64,000 nucleotides of DNA from an uncultured Acidobacteriota bacterium (GTDB lineage Bacteria > Acidobacteriota > UBA6911 > RPQK01 > JAJDTT01): positions 24,191 through 88,190 of the forward strand of contig CATOST010000022.1 of NCBI GenBank assembly GCA_951812665.1, written 5' to 3'. Shown here piece after piece: positions 17,901 to 25,541 of this stretch (its first letter is position 1; every line of letters starts with the position of its first letter). The position numbers were made by a program, and so were the translations under genes. The notes beneath the pieces are model-generated. The model was not told the DNA's origin, did not search any database, and saw only the letters and a list, made by a program, of their open reading frames with translations.

Positions 17901-19389
17901 CCTCCGCCGCCGACACCATCACCGTCTGCGCCATCGACCAACTCCATGCCGTGAATGTCAAAGTCTCCGGCGACACACTCAGGTCTCCCGCCACCCCTCT
18001 CACCGTCACCGTCACCGTACCCGTCGGCACCGACTCCAGTACCACGGTGTAAGCCTCGCTACTTCCCTCCACCACCTCCAGCGCCACCGGCGTCACCTTC
18101 ACCCCGGGGATGTCGTTTTCGAGGATGGTCACCTCGACGTCGGCCGCGGCCACTCCGTCGTAGTCTCCGCCACTTACCGTATGGGTCAGCGTCACCGGCG
18201 GGTCCACAATCGTATCCTCGTCCTCCGCCGCCGACACCGTCACTATCTGTCTGATGGACCAGTTCGACGTGGTGAATCTAAGCGTCTCCGGAGACACCGT
18301 CAGGTCTCCCGCCACGCCTCCCACCGTCACCGTCACCTCACCAGCCGGCTCCGACTCCAGCACCACGGTGTAGGTCTCGCTGCCTCCCTCCAGAATCTCC
18401 AGCGCCACCGGAGTAATTCGCACCCCGCGGTTGTCGTCTTCGATGGTCACATCAGCGGTGGTTTGAGTCCCCGGATTCACACTTGATGGCAACTCCCCGA
18501 AGCCCAGCGCCACCCTCTCGGCTCCCTCGTCCAAATCGTCGGCCACAGCCCGGAGGGTGAACGTCGCCACCGTCTGCCCCGCGTCGAACGTGACGTTCTC
18601 CGGCACTCCCGAATAATCGTCATCGGTGGCGCCATCTTCGTTTTTCACCGTCAGCGGGATCGTCAGAGGGTTAGCAGGTGACAGACTCAAGCGAACCGTC
18701 ACCTCCACCGTCTCCCCCTCCCGCACACGGTAATTGCTGGAGTCAAAGGTCACCGTCTGGCTTCTCGGGGTTCCGCCGCCACCATCGCCACCGCCATTGC
18801 CGCCACCGCCATTGCCGCCGCCACCATTGCCGCCACCATCGTCGCTGATCTGCACTGTCAGGGTACCCACATTCTTCTGTGGGCAATAGGTGTTGTGGTC
18901 CCATATCTCGTGGGTGATGCGCACCGACCTATAGTCAATATCGGGATCTTCGAGTGCATTTATCGTAACCTCTCGCCATATATTCCAGTTCTCCTTATTG
19001 AACTCCCAGCCGACGGATGGCACCCACGAAATCCCTTTTTCCGGGTACACGCCATCGTAGCGAACGATCCCGTCGACGTGGATCCTTACCCACCATCCGT
19101 CATCAACCGGTTGTTTACTGAGCCTTAATTGGTAGGAGACGCGTCCTCCCTCAGCGATGTGCAACGATTCTGTTGTCTTCACTTCCACTGTCCCTCCGTC
19201 CGATACCCACTTGTCGGTATCGGCGTTCGGGTCGTCGTTCTGGGCGTGGACCTGGTTCACGGCGACGCCGGAGAAGAGCAACGACAGCACGATGCTGGAG
19301 GCAATGAGACGGGGGAATCCGAGGACCGGACTCTTTACCAAACCGGGAACAGAACCGAAGCAGACGATTGAGGCAAACATTTTGGTCAT
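14947..19389 (-). CDS. Autotransporter with Calx-beta-like repeats and C-terminal beta-barrel
   Basis: 1480-residue protein from the ATG at 19389 (a 21-residue longer form from 19452 is possible). A long-n-region signal peptide ends at VAVNQVHAQ. The passenger begins with a ~100-residue domain, then a glycine-rich linker (GGGNGGGGNGGGGNGG, nt 18770-18845) and about seven beta-sandwich repeats of Calx-beta and related type, several ~113 residues long with the recurring ETYTVVLES and TVSGGDYDGV patterns. An AWLTRFGRTVATQVVEAV helix links to the barrel. From about nt 16125 the C-terminus (ARWTAWGRGVTTQFGG, DYTRGRILAGLAVSRSEGDG, final residue Trp) matches the autotransporter beta-domain. Predicted type V secretion to the outer surface, with a calcium-binding or adhesive passenger. 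This implies a diderm host. The repeat region could also be prone to recombination. Confidence 0.85.
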   Translation of the reverse strand: MTKMFASIVCFGSVPGLVKSPVLGFPRLIASSIVLSLLFSGVAVNQVHAQNDDPNADTDKWVSDGGTVEVKTTESLHIAEGGRVSYQLRLSKQPVDDGWWVRIHVDGIVRYDGVYPEKGISWVPSVGWEFNKENWNIWREVTINALEDPDIDYRSVRITHEIWDHNTYCPQKNVGTLTVQISDDGGGNGGGGNGGGGNGGGDGGGGTPRSQTVTFDSSNYRVREGETVEVTVRLSLSPANPLTIPLTVKNEDGATDDDYSGVPENVTFDAGQTVATFTLRAVADDLDEGAERVALGFGELPSSVNPGTQTTADVTIEDDNRGVRITPVALEILEGGSETYTVVLESEPAGEVTVTVGGVAGDLTVSPETLRFTTSNWSIRQIVTVSAAEDEDTIVDPPVTLTHTVSGGDYDGVAAADVEVTILENDIPGVKVTPVALEVVEGSSEAYTVVLESVPTGTVTVTVRGVAGDLSVSPETLTFTAWSWSMAQTVMVSAAEDDDAVTDAPLMLTHDVSGGGYDGVTASDVEVTIIENDTPGVTVTPKELPVTEGSRENYLVVLDTEPTGPVTVAVNGVMGDLMVSSASLTFTASNWSLAQPMTVMAAEDNDALDDAPVTLTHTVSGGDYTGVTAPDVVVTILENDVPALSIEDAEVTEADGEIVFAVTMDILSSRTVRVDWETTDGTAKAGEDYTSRKGELVFAARKTRQEATVPVLDDSVGEPNETFTVKLSNPRNATVERAEAAGFILDDDLPMVSISAAAGSVEEGEDVQFNVARSGNLDAGLSVTVRVNETGSFLAATPPTTVTFGSGESAAVLRMATVDDNRDEADGSVEAVLGESDEYNIGDPDRALVAVTDNDRPPAIGVEGARAFENVGEIVFPITLAGTSDRVVTVEWSTSDGTARTDEDYRGATGMVNFPPGQTVESIRVLLLDDMLLEEDETFTVVLNRAVNGTLGQGTATGVIADDERIVFKAWLTRFGRTVATQVVEAVSERLTGSPYRPPQVTVGGRQLRLAFENEAGDHRDGSNLFFGSQPLMVGGGLGTPGSPGRAGESLGLYGGTLDGARLGFRRLGGRNLLSTSSFHLTSGDRNGNPQGARWTAWGRGVTTQFGGRDTYLSLDGGVLTGLAGVDYTRGRILAGLAVSRSEGDGDAFAGRGQQLRPLDSDLSASLTSAYPYLRVDLEERLFTWGLFGYGRGEMGATSAAGSARHDIGMTMGAVGARGSLLKPEDKNGLEVALKTDTFWVGMDLDSSTSPRITDADASRTRLLLEAACDCRYAWAGGLVGGAVDFGIRRDTGEAETGVGLEVGGNLNYLKPDRGLTVSVNARRLMAHQADGYREWGIGAMIEYDPGAAGRGLAVRMVSSLGTAPTGTNRFWSQSAAGLNRNGFAGMDAPLTAEVDYRMRAFGGRLLMAPYADMSLVGSGTGAQSYLLGWRLQFGPNIRLQLEVDLGDRTYNPLYRNGLMGPGSMLGSPGLAPGSVGGSW

Positions 19390-19585
19390 CCGATCGGACA
19401 ACCTTCCGTCACCGGGTCTCCTCGTTATGAAACCATAACCGCCTCCCGGCACGCACTCGGCGAAAACTCTCGGAGAAACGCACCTGGGCTCGGCAGGTGG
19501 AAGAAGCTGTCAGCATTAGGGCACTATAACCAGCCGGACTGTCAGGAAATCGGCCATTTGGAGATCCATGTCGACACCACAAAAC

Positions 19586-21016
19586 CTAGGGGCCAAAGCG
19601 GAAGGCATACAGGTGGGCATCCCGGATTCGAACCCGGAGGCGCACCGGTTGGCCGGAATGCCGGGATACGTCCGATCCCCCCTTCCATTTAACCGTGCCG
19701 TCGATCTTGTCGCCCACCAACGGTGGACAATCCTCCAGACTCAGCCCTTCCAAGGGATCACCCTCCCCGTCTTGCATCTCCACCCGGATACTGCCCCCGC
19801 CCGACGTGCTGTAGTTGAGCTCCAGCCTCCGCCCCCGGAACCGGATAGGCCTGGTGGTGAACTCGCCGAAGCCGGAATAGGGGCCCTGGACGGAGACGAA
19901 ACCGTCGGTCCGGAGGGTGCAGCGGCGAATCCGTGTCCTCTCCGAGCGGAGCAACTCCGCGTAGTACATGGAGATCTCACCGGCCCCGGTAGGCACCAGG
20001 CCGTGGCCCAGGATGGGATTGCGGTCCACCCAGTTGTCCCGGTCCAGGTCCGCAGAAAGGAAGGGCTGCCGGAACAGGCGGTCCCAGTGGATTCCGTCAC
20101 GGCTGGAGGCGAACTGGATGTCGGCCAGTCCGTCATGGGGCGCATCATCGTGATGCCTCCGGCCGGGATACAGAACCATGGGAAACATGAGGAAGGCCCG
20201 GGCCGCCCGAAAGTACTTGACGGCGGCGTTGGTGTAGAAATGGAGGTCCACCGGATCCCGTTCGTCCGGCACGAGCACCAGCTCCGGTTCGGACCAGTGG
20301 AGAAAGTCGATGGATTCGGTTCGCCGGATGGCCCGGCGGCCTCCCTTGAAGGACCCTTCCACCGACGGGTCCACGCCCCTCAGATAGATTACGAAACGTC
20401 TTCTCTCGTCGTCCCAAACCAGGATGTTGTGGCTGTCGAAGGGGCCCTTCTCCGGTGGAAGAAGCGGATTGGTCCGAACCGGCTGCCAGCGGATGCCGTC
20501 CGCCGAAATGAAGCCCGTGATCCCACCGACCCGGGAAATCATCTTGTAGCGGGACGAACTGCCCGGCTGCTGGTTGGGATCCACGATGACGCTGACGTTG
20601 GTGAAATCCTTGGGGTCGCCGATGATGTTGTTCCGCGTGGAGCCCTTGCGGGAAAAGACGCCCAGATTCCGGCGCTCCCAGGTGATGCCGTCCCGGCTCT
20701 CGGCGTAGCAGGTCCAGACCGGGAAGGGGGGTTCCTTCTCGGCAACCCGGTACCACATGCGGTAAAGGCCCCGGTCCCGGATCACGCTGCTGTAGTGCAG
20801 TTCCTTGCCTTCCCAGGGTTCCACGCAAGCAAGGGAGACCTCCCGGGGTTGGGGACGATGCCTGGTCAGACGGATTCCCTGCTGGGAATCGAACCAGAAC
20901 TCGTCCAGAAAGAGTTGGCGCTCGCTTCCCACGTCCAGGACCGTCTGGCCCGGAAGGGGATGGAAGGTGGCGGCGATCAGCAGGACGACCCAGATCGGTG
21001 CACCTGGATGTCTCAT
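19586..21016 (-). CDS. Secreted beta-propeller protein, GH32/GH43-like fold
   Basis: 476 residues with a signal peptide (MRHPGAPIWVVLLIAATFHP then LPGQ). It has repeated propeller-blade motifs of the form S-x-D-G-I-x-W: SRDGITWERR, SADGIRWQPV and SRDGIHWDRL, together with RYKMISRVGG and YRMWYR. This looks like the five-bladed glycosidase-type propeller of families GH32/GH43/GH130, but I cannot point to the three catalytic acidic residues, so no activity is assigned. The C-terminus (IDGTVKWKGGSDVSRHSGQP, then LRVRIRDAHLYAFRFGP) is almost the same as that of the protein at 25542-27236, making the two paralogues. Its neighbours are an Asp/Glu-racemase-like gene and a symporter on the same strand. 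Confidence 0.7.
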   Translation of the reverse strand: MRHPGAPIWVVLLIAATFHPLPGQTVLDVGSERQLFLDEFWFDSQQGIRLTRHRPQPREVSLACVEPWEGKELHYSSVIRDRGLYRMWYRVAEKEPPFPVWTCYAESRDGITWERRNLGVFSRKGSTRNNIIGDPKDFTNVSVIVDPNQQPGSSSRYKMISRVGGITGFISADGIRWQPVRTNPLLPPEKGPFDSHNILVWDDERRRFVIYLRGVDPSVEGSFKGGRRAIRRTESIDFLHWSEPELVLVPDERDPVDLHFYTNAAVKYFRAARAFLMFPMVLYPGRRHHDDAPHDGLADIQFASSRDGIHWDRLFRQPFLSADLDRDNWVDRNPILGHGLVPTGAGEISMYYAELLRSERTRIRRCTLRTDGFVSVQGPYSGFGEFTTRPIRFRGRRLELNYSTSGGGSIRVEMQDGEGDPLEGLSLEDCPPLVGDKIDGTVKWKGGSDVSRHSGQPVRLRVRIRDAHLYAFRFGP

Positions 21017-21035
21017 ATTTCTCTCTGTTTCGGAG

Positions 21036-21797
21036 TCAGTCCCCCGTCAGAACGCCTCCGGAGAAGAGCCTCCCGCGTCCGTTCAGACAGGGCTCGATCC
21101 CCATAAGTTGCAATGCGTGCCAGGAGGTGACTTGATTCGCCGTCAGGACCGGCTTCCCCAGAGCGGACTCCATCTCCTCCAGGTGCAGCGCCAGCTTCTG
21201 GCCGGTGCAACCGACGAAGACGGCGTCCGACGCCCCGACGTTGGAGGATTCAGCCAACTGGCGGATGCGCTCGGGCGGGACGATGGAGTGGTCTTTCGGC
21301 AAGCTCAGGGCCAGACTGTTCAACACCCGGACGCCGTGGTCCTGGATGAACTTGATGAAGGCACCCTCCACGTCGGGCATGTAGGGGCTGGCCAGGGTGA
21401 CGCTGGAGATCCCCAGGGCCTTGAAGGCCCGGATCATGGCGCTGCTGGTGGTCGTGGCCGGCTTGCCGGTCATGCGGGTGATCCGATCCGAAATATCCAG
21501 GTCTCCCCCCACGCCACGAACGAAGCTGACGGTGGTGCAGTAGTAGGCGTAGCAGTCGGGTTCGTACTTGGAGAGCCTCCGGGCCGATTCCTCGATGTCG
21601 CCGTTCTCGGCCAGCTCGATCCCGGCGGGCAGGTGGGCGCCCACGTCCCGGATGGGGGTGGCGCTGGACATGAGGCGAACCCCCGGCGGCATGAAACGCC
21701 GGAACTCGTCCACCACCGCGTCGGCCTCTACGTCCACCCAGGCATCATCGGGATACACGGCTCCCAGTAACGGCCTTTGGCCTTCGGAATCAGTCAT
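21036..21797 (-). CDS. Asp/Glu racemase-superfamily enzyme, maleate isomerase / arylmalonate decarboxylase type
   Basis: 253-residue enzyme of the aspartate/glutamate racemase superfamily. The two catalytic cysteines expected for this fold are visible in CYAYYCTTVSF (about Cys88) and VFVGCTGQKL (about Cys200), the second having the usual G-C-T-G context. The overall form (VRLMSSATPIRDVGAHLPAG, then the C-terminal NQVTSWHALQLMGIEP) resembles maleate cis-trans isomerases and arylmalonate decarboxylases more than glutamate racemase. Its probable substrate is a dicarboxylic acid. It lies 19 nt upstream of the secreted propeller gene and 93 nt downstream of the sodium:solute symporter on the same strand, so a shared transcript is possible and the symporter might bring in its substrate; that link is an inference. 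Confidence 0.8.
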   Translation of the reverse strand: MTDSEGQRPLLGAVYPDDAWVDVEADAVVDEFRRFMPPGVRLMSSATPIRDVGAHLPAGIELAENGDIEESARRLSKYEPDCYAYYCTTVSFVRGVGGDLDISDRITRMTGKPATTTSSAMIRAFKALGISSVTLASPYMPDVEGAFIKFIQDHGVRVLNSLALSLPKDHSIVPPERIRQLAESSNVGASDAVFVGCTGQKLALHLEEMESALGKPVLTANQVTSWHALQLMGIEPCLNGRGRLFSGGVLTGD

Positions 21798-21890
21798 GTC
21801 TCAGCCTCCTCCAAGTCGGAAGTGAATTCTAACAGCCGGGGATGATATTCGCCGTGAATTTTCAATGCCGGATCAAGGCGAAATGAAGGA

Positions 21891-23384
21891 TCAGGAATGA
21901 CTCCCGGACTTTTCGCCAAGAACCATCGACGCGAAAGCGGCCACGCCCACCGTCACCAGTGTGGAGACCGGAATCACCCACATCCAAGCCAGTTCGGGAA
22001 GGCCGAACAGCCAGTGGCCTTGAGCCCAGAAAAACCCCACCAGGATCCCGCAGAGCGCGCTGCCCATGGCCACCCTGGCGCTGCAGCGGATCCCCAGCAT
22101 GGCGATGAGCATGAGTCCGCCCAGGCTTCCCACCAGAAAACTGGTGACCCTTCCCTGGATGTCGAAGAGGTTCCCCCTCTGGTCCTCCGGGATCCGGTAC
22201 AGGAGCAGGCAGATGGCGGTAGCCAGGCCGCCCACCGCGGCGGTGATGGATCGGGCCAGGAACAGTTCTTGGCGCGGGGTGGAGACGGCACTCCTGAAAC
22301 GGCGATAGAAGTCGGTGACGACCACCGACGAGATGGAGTTCATTCCTGAGTCCAGGCTGGACATGGCGGCCGAAAAGAGCGCCGCCACCACCAGTCCCGC
22401 CAAGCCCCGGGGAAGGATGTGGCGGATGAAGTGGGGGAAGACCAGGTCGGGGTCGTCGGGGATGGCGGCCTGGTAGTAGGAGTAGAGGGCGATGCCGCAG
22501 AGGGAGAGAATCAACGTGAGGACGACACCCGCGACCAGATTGCACAGGAAGGCCCGCCGGGAGGCCTGAAGCGATTCGGTGGCCAGGAACCTCTGGACCG
22601 CCACCTGATCCGAGCTGGCAGTGGCCAGCCACCAGAACAAGGTCCAGCAGGCCATGCCCACCAGGCTCAGGCGAACCGTGGGATCGAAGCTGAAGACGGG
22701 TTGGGACGGCGTGTCGGCCGCCATCATGTCGTTCCACCAGGTCGCCGGGCCAGTGCCCGAGTCGATGGCCACATAGACGACGGTGAAGATGGCGCCGCCC
22801 AAAAGAATGAAGAACTGGACCACGTCGGTCCAGATGACCGCTCGAAGCCCCCCCAGGACCGTATAGAAGACGCCGATGGCCACCAGGCCCAGGACCACGG
22901 TGGTGAAGGAGAGGCTGCAGATCTTGGACAGGGCCAGCGAGGCGGTGAACAGGACCATCCCCATCCAGGCGGACCGGATCAACACGAAGAGGGACGCGCC
23001 GAAGAGCCGCGTGGTCAGGTCGAACCTCCGCTCCAGGTACTCGTAGGCGGTGGTCATCCGCAGCCGCATGAGATAGGGGAGGATGAGGAAGCTGACCAGG
23101 AAGAAGACCAGGGGGTAGGAGAGGAACTGGGCGTTGGCTCCGACGCCGTTCTTGATCATCTCCCCCGGCGTGGAGAGGTAGGTGACGGTGGAGAGGACCG
23201 TGGCGACGATGCTGACCCCCACGGAGAACCAGGACAGGCTCCGTCCCGCCAGGAAGTAGTCCTCGGTGCTCTTCTGGCGCCGTCCGTAGTAGAACCCGAC
23301 CCAGATCACCACCGCAAAGTAGGCGGCGATGGCGGCGTAGTCGACGGCGTGCAGGCCCTGAAAACGGTCGAGAACGGGAGTCAT
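21891..23384 (-). CDS. Sodium:solute symporter (SSF family)
   Basis: 497-residue membrane protein with about 13 hydrophobic segments. SSF landmarks are GFYYGRRQKSTEDYFLAGRS (residues 31-50), the sodium-site stretch VATVLSTVTYLSTPGEM (61-77), YEYLERRFDLTTR and SSLDSGMNSISSVVVTDFYR near residue 345. The family carries sugars, amino acids, carboxylates or vitamins with Na+; this sequence is nearest to the sialic acid/sugar-type or solute:sodium symporters of planctomycete-like genomes, but the cargo is not deducible. Its ATG overlaps the stop of a 20-codon remnant that follows the upstream antitoxin gene. Confidence 0.88.
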   Translation of the reverse strand: MTPVLDRFQGLHAVDYAAIAAYFAVVIWVGFYYGRRQKSTEDYFLAGRSLSWFSVGVSIVATVLSTVTYLSTPGEMIKNGVGANAQFLSYPLVFFLVSFLILPYLMRLRMTTAYEYLERRFDLTTRLFGASLFVLIRSAWMGMVLFTASLALSKICSLSFTTVVLGLVAIGVFYTVLGGLRAVIWTDVVQFFILLGGAIFTVVYVAIDSGTGPATWWNDMMAADTPSQPVFSFDPTVRLSLVGMACWTLFWWLATASSDQVAVQRFLATESLQASRRAFLCNLVAGVVLTLILSLCGIALYSYYQAAIPDDPDLVFPHFIRHILPRGLAGLVVAALFSAAMSSLDSGMNSISSVVVTDFYRRFRSAVSTPRQELFLARSITAAVGGLATAICLLLYRIPEDQRGNLFDIQGRVTSFLVGSLGGLMLIAMLGIRCSARVAMGSALCGILVGFFWAQGHWLFGLPELAWMWVIPVSTLVTVGVAAFASMVLGEKSGSHS

Positions 23385-23430
23385 GTGGTGGAGGCGCCGT
23401 CAACCGCCAGTATGATGGAGGCAGTGCTGT

Positions 23431-23745
23431 TCAGCACCGCCACTTTGGAAGTGTCAATCCAGGCGTCGTTCTTTCCTCTCGTTCCGCCAGAAAGCGCTTG
23501 AGCGCGCCTGGTCGTCGTACAACCGGCGTGATCGGTTGCCCCGGGTTGGTCGAACGCACCAGGACACCACGTTGTTCCAGTTCATCAAGCCGCTCCTCGA
23601 TCTGGAAGGATACTTGCTTGATCGGCCGAATCTCTGCCACGGGCTCCCCTTGATCCGTGACTATGACGGTATTCCCAGCGCGCACCGGACGAAGAAGCTC
23701 CGAGAACCGCGCCTTTGCTTCGCAAATTGAAAATATTTTCGGCAT
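23431..23745 (-). CDS. Phd/YefM-type antitoxin without an intact toxin partner
   Basis: 104 residues from the ATG at 23745. The N-terminus (MPKIFSICEAKARFSELLRP) and GNTVIVTDQGEPVAEIRPI are the DNA-binding dimer fold of Phd/YefM antitoxins; the C-terminus should wrap a toxin. An upstream in-frame start at 23847 gives a poorly folded extension and was not used. No toxin gene follows: the stop overlaps a 20-codon frame (23382-23444, GTG start) that reads VAVLNSTASIILAVDGAS and then ends at the symporter start. That short frame resembles the first strand of a PIN toxin with its first Asp changed to Asn, so this may be the relic of a module. Confidence 0.75.
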   Translation of the reverse strand: MPKIFSICEAKARFSELLRPVRAGNTVIVTDQGEPVAEIRPIKQVSFQIEERLDELEQRGVLVRSTNPGQPITPVVRRPGALKRFLAEREERTTPGLTLPKWRC

Positions 23746-23874
23746 GAAAACGATGTTACCTGACGGACCGGCCAAAAAACTCGAAGGAATCACTGGATGG
23801 GAACGGCATTGGGCAACATGACCTTGATCCCCAATTGAAATGGTCAACCCATGGCAAACGCCGCCAAGAATTCG

Positions 23875-24873
23875 TTATTCCTTCCAGACCGTTTCGAAGA
23901 GCCGGAGGACGTTGAGCCCCATGATCTTCTGCACGTCTTCTTCGGAATAGCCGCGGCCCACCAAGCCGGCCGTCAGGTTCGGCATCTCGTCGGCCCGGGC
24001 GATCCCGGCGGGAAGCGGGACGGGATAGGGAAGGGGAAAGACGGTGGAGCCTTTGAGCTTGCCGGCCATGAGCCAGTCGAACCACTCTTTGGTATGCAGC
24101 TCGGTGAAATCCAGGCCGATTCCCACCGAGTCGATCCCCACCAGATCGACCCAGTAGTCGACGACGTCCAGCACGTCTTCCAGAGTCGAATCGTAACCGC
24201 GGGCCAGGAAAGTGGGGAAGCTGTTGGCGCCGACGATTCCTCCCTTGGCCACCAGGGCCTTCACCTCCTCGTCGGTCTTGTTCCGGGGATGATCGCACAG
24301 GCGCTTGGGATTGGTGTGGCTGAACCAGACCGGGTCCTTCGAGGTCTCGATGGCGTCCATGGTGGTCCGGTGGCCCACGTGGGACAGGTCGACGACCATG
24401 CCCAGGCGGTTCATCTCCGCCACCAGATCCACCCCGAACTGGCTCAGGCCCACGTCCTGGCGCTCATAGCAGCCGGCCCCGACCAGGTTCAGATCGTTGT
24501 AGGTGATCTGGATGGCCCGGACCCCGAGCCGGTGGAAGACTTCCACCAGGTCCAGATCGTCCTCGATGGGGGAGGAATTCTGGAAACCGAAGATGATCCC
24601 CACCCGTCCCTCCTCCTTGGCTCTCCGGATGTCGTCGAGACAGTTCACCTGCCGGATGTACCGGGAATAGGTCTCCAGGTCCTTGTAGAAGCGGGCGATG
24701 TTGCGCAGGGTCCCCTGGGTTCCCTCCCAGACCGCCACCGTGGCGTTGATGGCGGTGAGGCCGCCCTCGTGGAGATGGCGATAGACCGCCTCCTCCCCCC
24801 AACGGCTGACGTTGAGGCCATCGATGACGATGGACCGCTCATGAAGCTGCTTCGCTCCGGATTCCGTTCCCAT
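23875..24873 (-). CDS. Membrane-dipeptidase-like (M19) protein with altered metal site
   Basis: 332 residues. The start at 24873 is set by GGAGGT 8 nt upstream; ATGs at 24909 and 24888 overlap the preceding gene and have no such site. The sequence follows peptidase family M19 (renal dipeptidase): AINATVAVWEG, MVVDLSHVGHRTTMDAIE, FSHTNPKRLCDHPRNKTDEE and a C-terminal IMGLNVLRLFETVW. The N-terminal His-x-Asp zinc ligands of M19 are missing (IDGLNVSRWGEE), and the bridging glutamate position reads IIFGFQN. The same features recur in the dipeptidase-like protein coded beside the dimethylglycine demethylase genes dgcAB of Pseudomonas, from memory. It is expressed with the DUF5943-like gene just upstream (4 nt gap). 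The activity is therefore uncertain; it may not be a zinc dipeptidase. Confidence 0.8.
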   Translation of the reverse strand: MGTESGAKQLHERSIVIDGLNVSRWGEEAVYRHLHEGGLTAINATVAVWEGTQGTLRNIARFYKDLETYSRYIRQVNCLDDIRRAKEEGRVGIIFGFQNSSPIEDDLDLVEVFHRLGVRAIQITYNDLNLVGAGCYERQDVGLSQFGVDLVAEMNRLGMVVDLSHVGHRTTMDAIETSKDPVWFSHTNPKRLCDHPRNKTDEEVKALVAKGGIVGANSFPTFLARGYDSTLEDVLDVVDYWVDLVGIDSVGIGLDFTELHTKEWFDWLMAGKLKGSTVFPLPYPVPLPAGIARADEMPNLTAGLVGRGYSEEDVQKIMGLNVLRLFETVWKE

Positions 24874-24877
24874 TTGC

Positions 24878-25411
24878 CTAACCTCCATCAGTGGCCCAGA
24901 CCGCCACAACCCGGACCTCGTCCCCGTATCCTTCGGACCGGACGGACACCCGGCCGACCGGCTCTATGCCGGCGGCCTCTCGCAGAACCACCAAGACACC
25001 CTCGGCGACCCCTTCCCACATGGCGTGCCCGTCCGGCAGGTCTCCTTCAGGGGACAGGGCCGAACCCCGGATCCCGATCTCGACGCATTCCACCTCGATC
25101 CGGTCCAGCGAGAAGATTCCCCAGCCCCGCAGGCCCACCTGGACCAGATAGTCCTCCACCGTCTGGCGGGGCGTCCCTCCCTCGACCTGGCGGTGCCGAC
25201 GGCAGAATTCCACGGCTCCGTCACGGCCCGCCTTTCGAAACGCTTCGCTGAAGGCCGCGTCGCCGGCGACGGCCTTCATCTCCCTCAAGATGTAGCGGAA
25301 GAAATGGCGCGGCAGGAGGATCATCTCCTGCCCACTGAGGACCAAGCGTCCGGAAGCTTCCAACCGGAGGCCGGAGCGCAAGGATTCGAACCGGTTCGAG
25401 GTCTGCGGCAT
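24878..25411 (-). CDS. Small protein, DUF5943/V4R-like, partner of the M19-like gene
   Basis: 177 residues, no signal peptide or membrane segment. The C-terminal two thirds (QVGLRGWGIFSLDRIEVECV, HAMWEGVAEGVLVVLREAAG) resemble the V4R/DUF5943 type of small ligand-binding domain. I assign it with moderate confidence because the motifs are soft. It precedes the M19-like gene by 4 nt, and a DUF5943 protein next to this same dipeptidase type is also found in glycine-betaine/dimethylglycine catabolic clusters of proteobacteria, which supports the call. No dgcA/dgcB homologue is present in this window. Function unknown; a shared small-molecule ligand is a reasonable guess. A divergent promoter region (25412-25541) separates it from the propeller gene. 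Confidence 0.55.
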   Translation of the reverse strand: MPQTSNRFESLRSGLRLEASGRLVLSGQEMILLPRHFFRYILREMKAVAGDAAFSEAFRKAGRDGAVEFCRRHRQVEGGTPRQTVEDYLVQVGLRGWGIFSLDRIEVECVEIGIRGSALSPEGDLPDGHAMWEGVAEGVLVVLREAAGIEPVGRVSVRSEGYGDEVRVVAVWATDGG

Positions 25412-25541
25412 CGGGCAACTATCCCAGGTTACGGTGTCCCATTTGACCCAAAATGCTAAGGCAGCCAGATCGGAGGGACAAGGCCGGTATGGCGCTGAGG
25501 CCGATTGTCATACTTTCGCGGCATGATTTCGCCGTGGGAAA

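Noticed and set aside
18770..18845. Glycine-rich stretch in the autotransporter considered as a separate repeat element
   Set aside because: It is in frame and acts as a linker between passenger domains; simple GGN codon expansion explains it.
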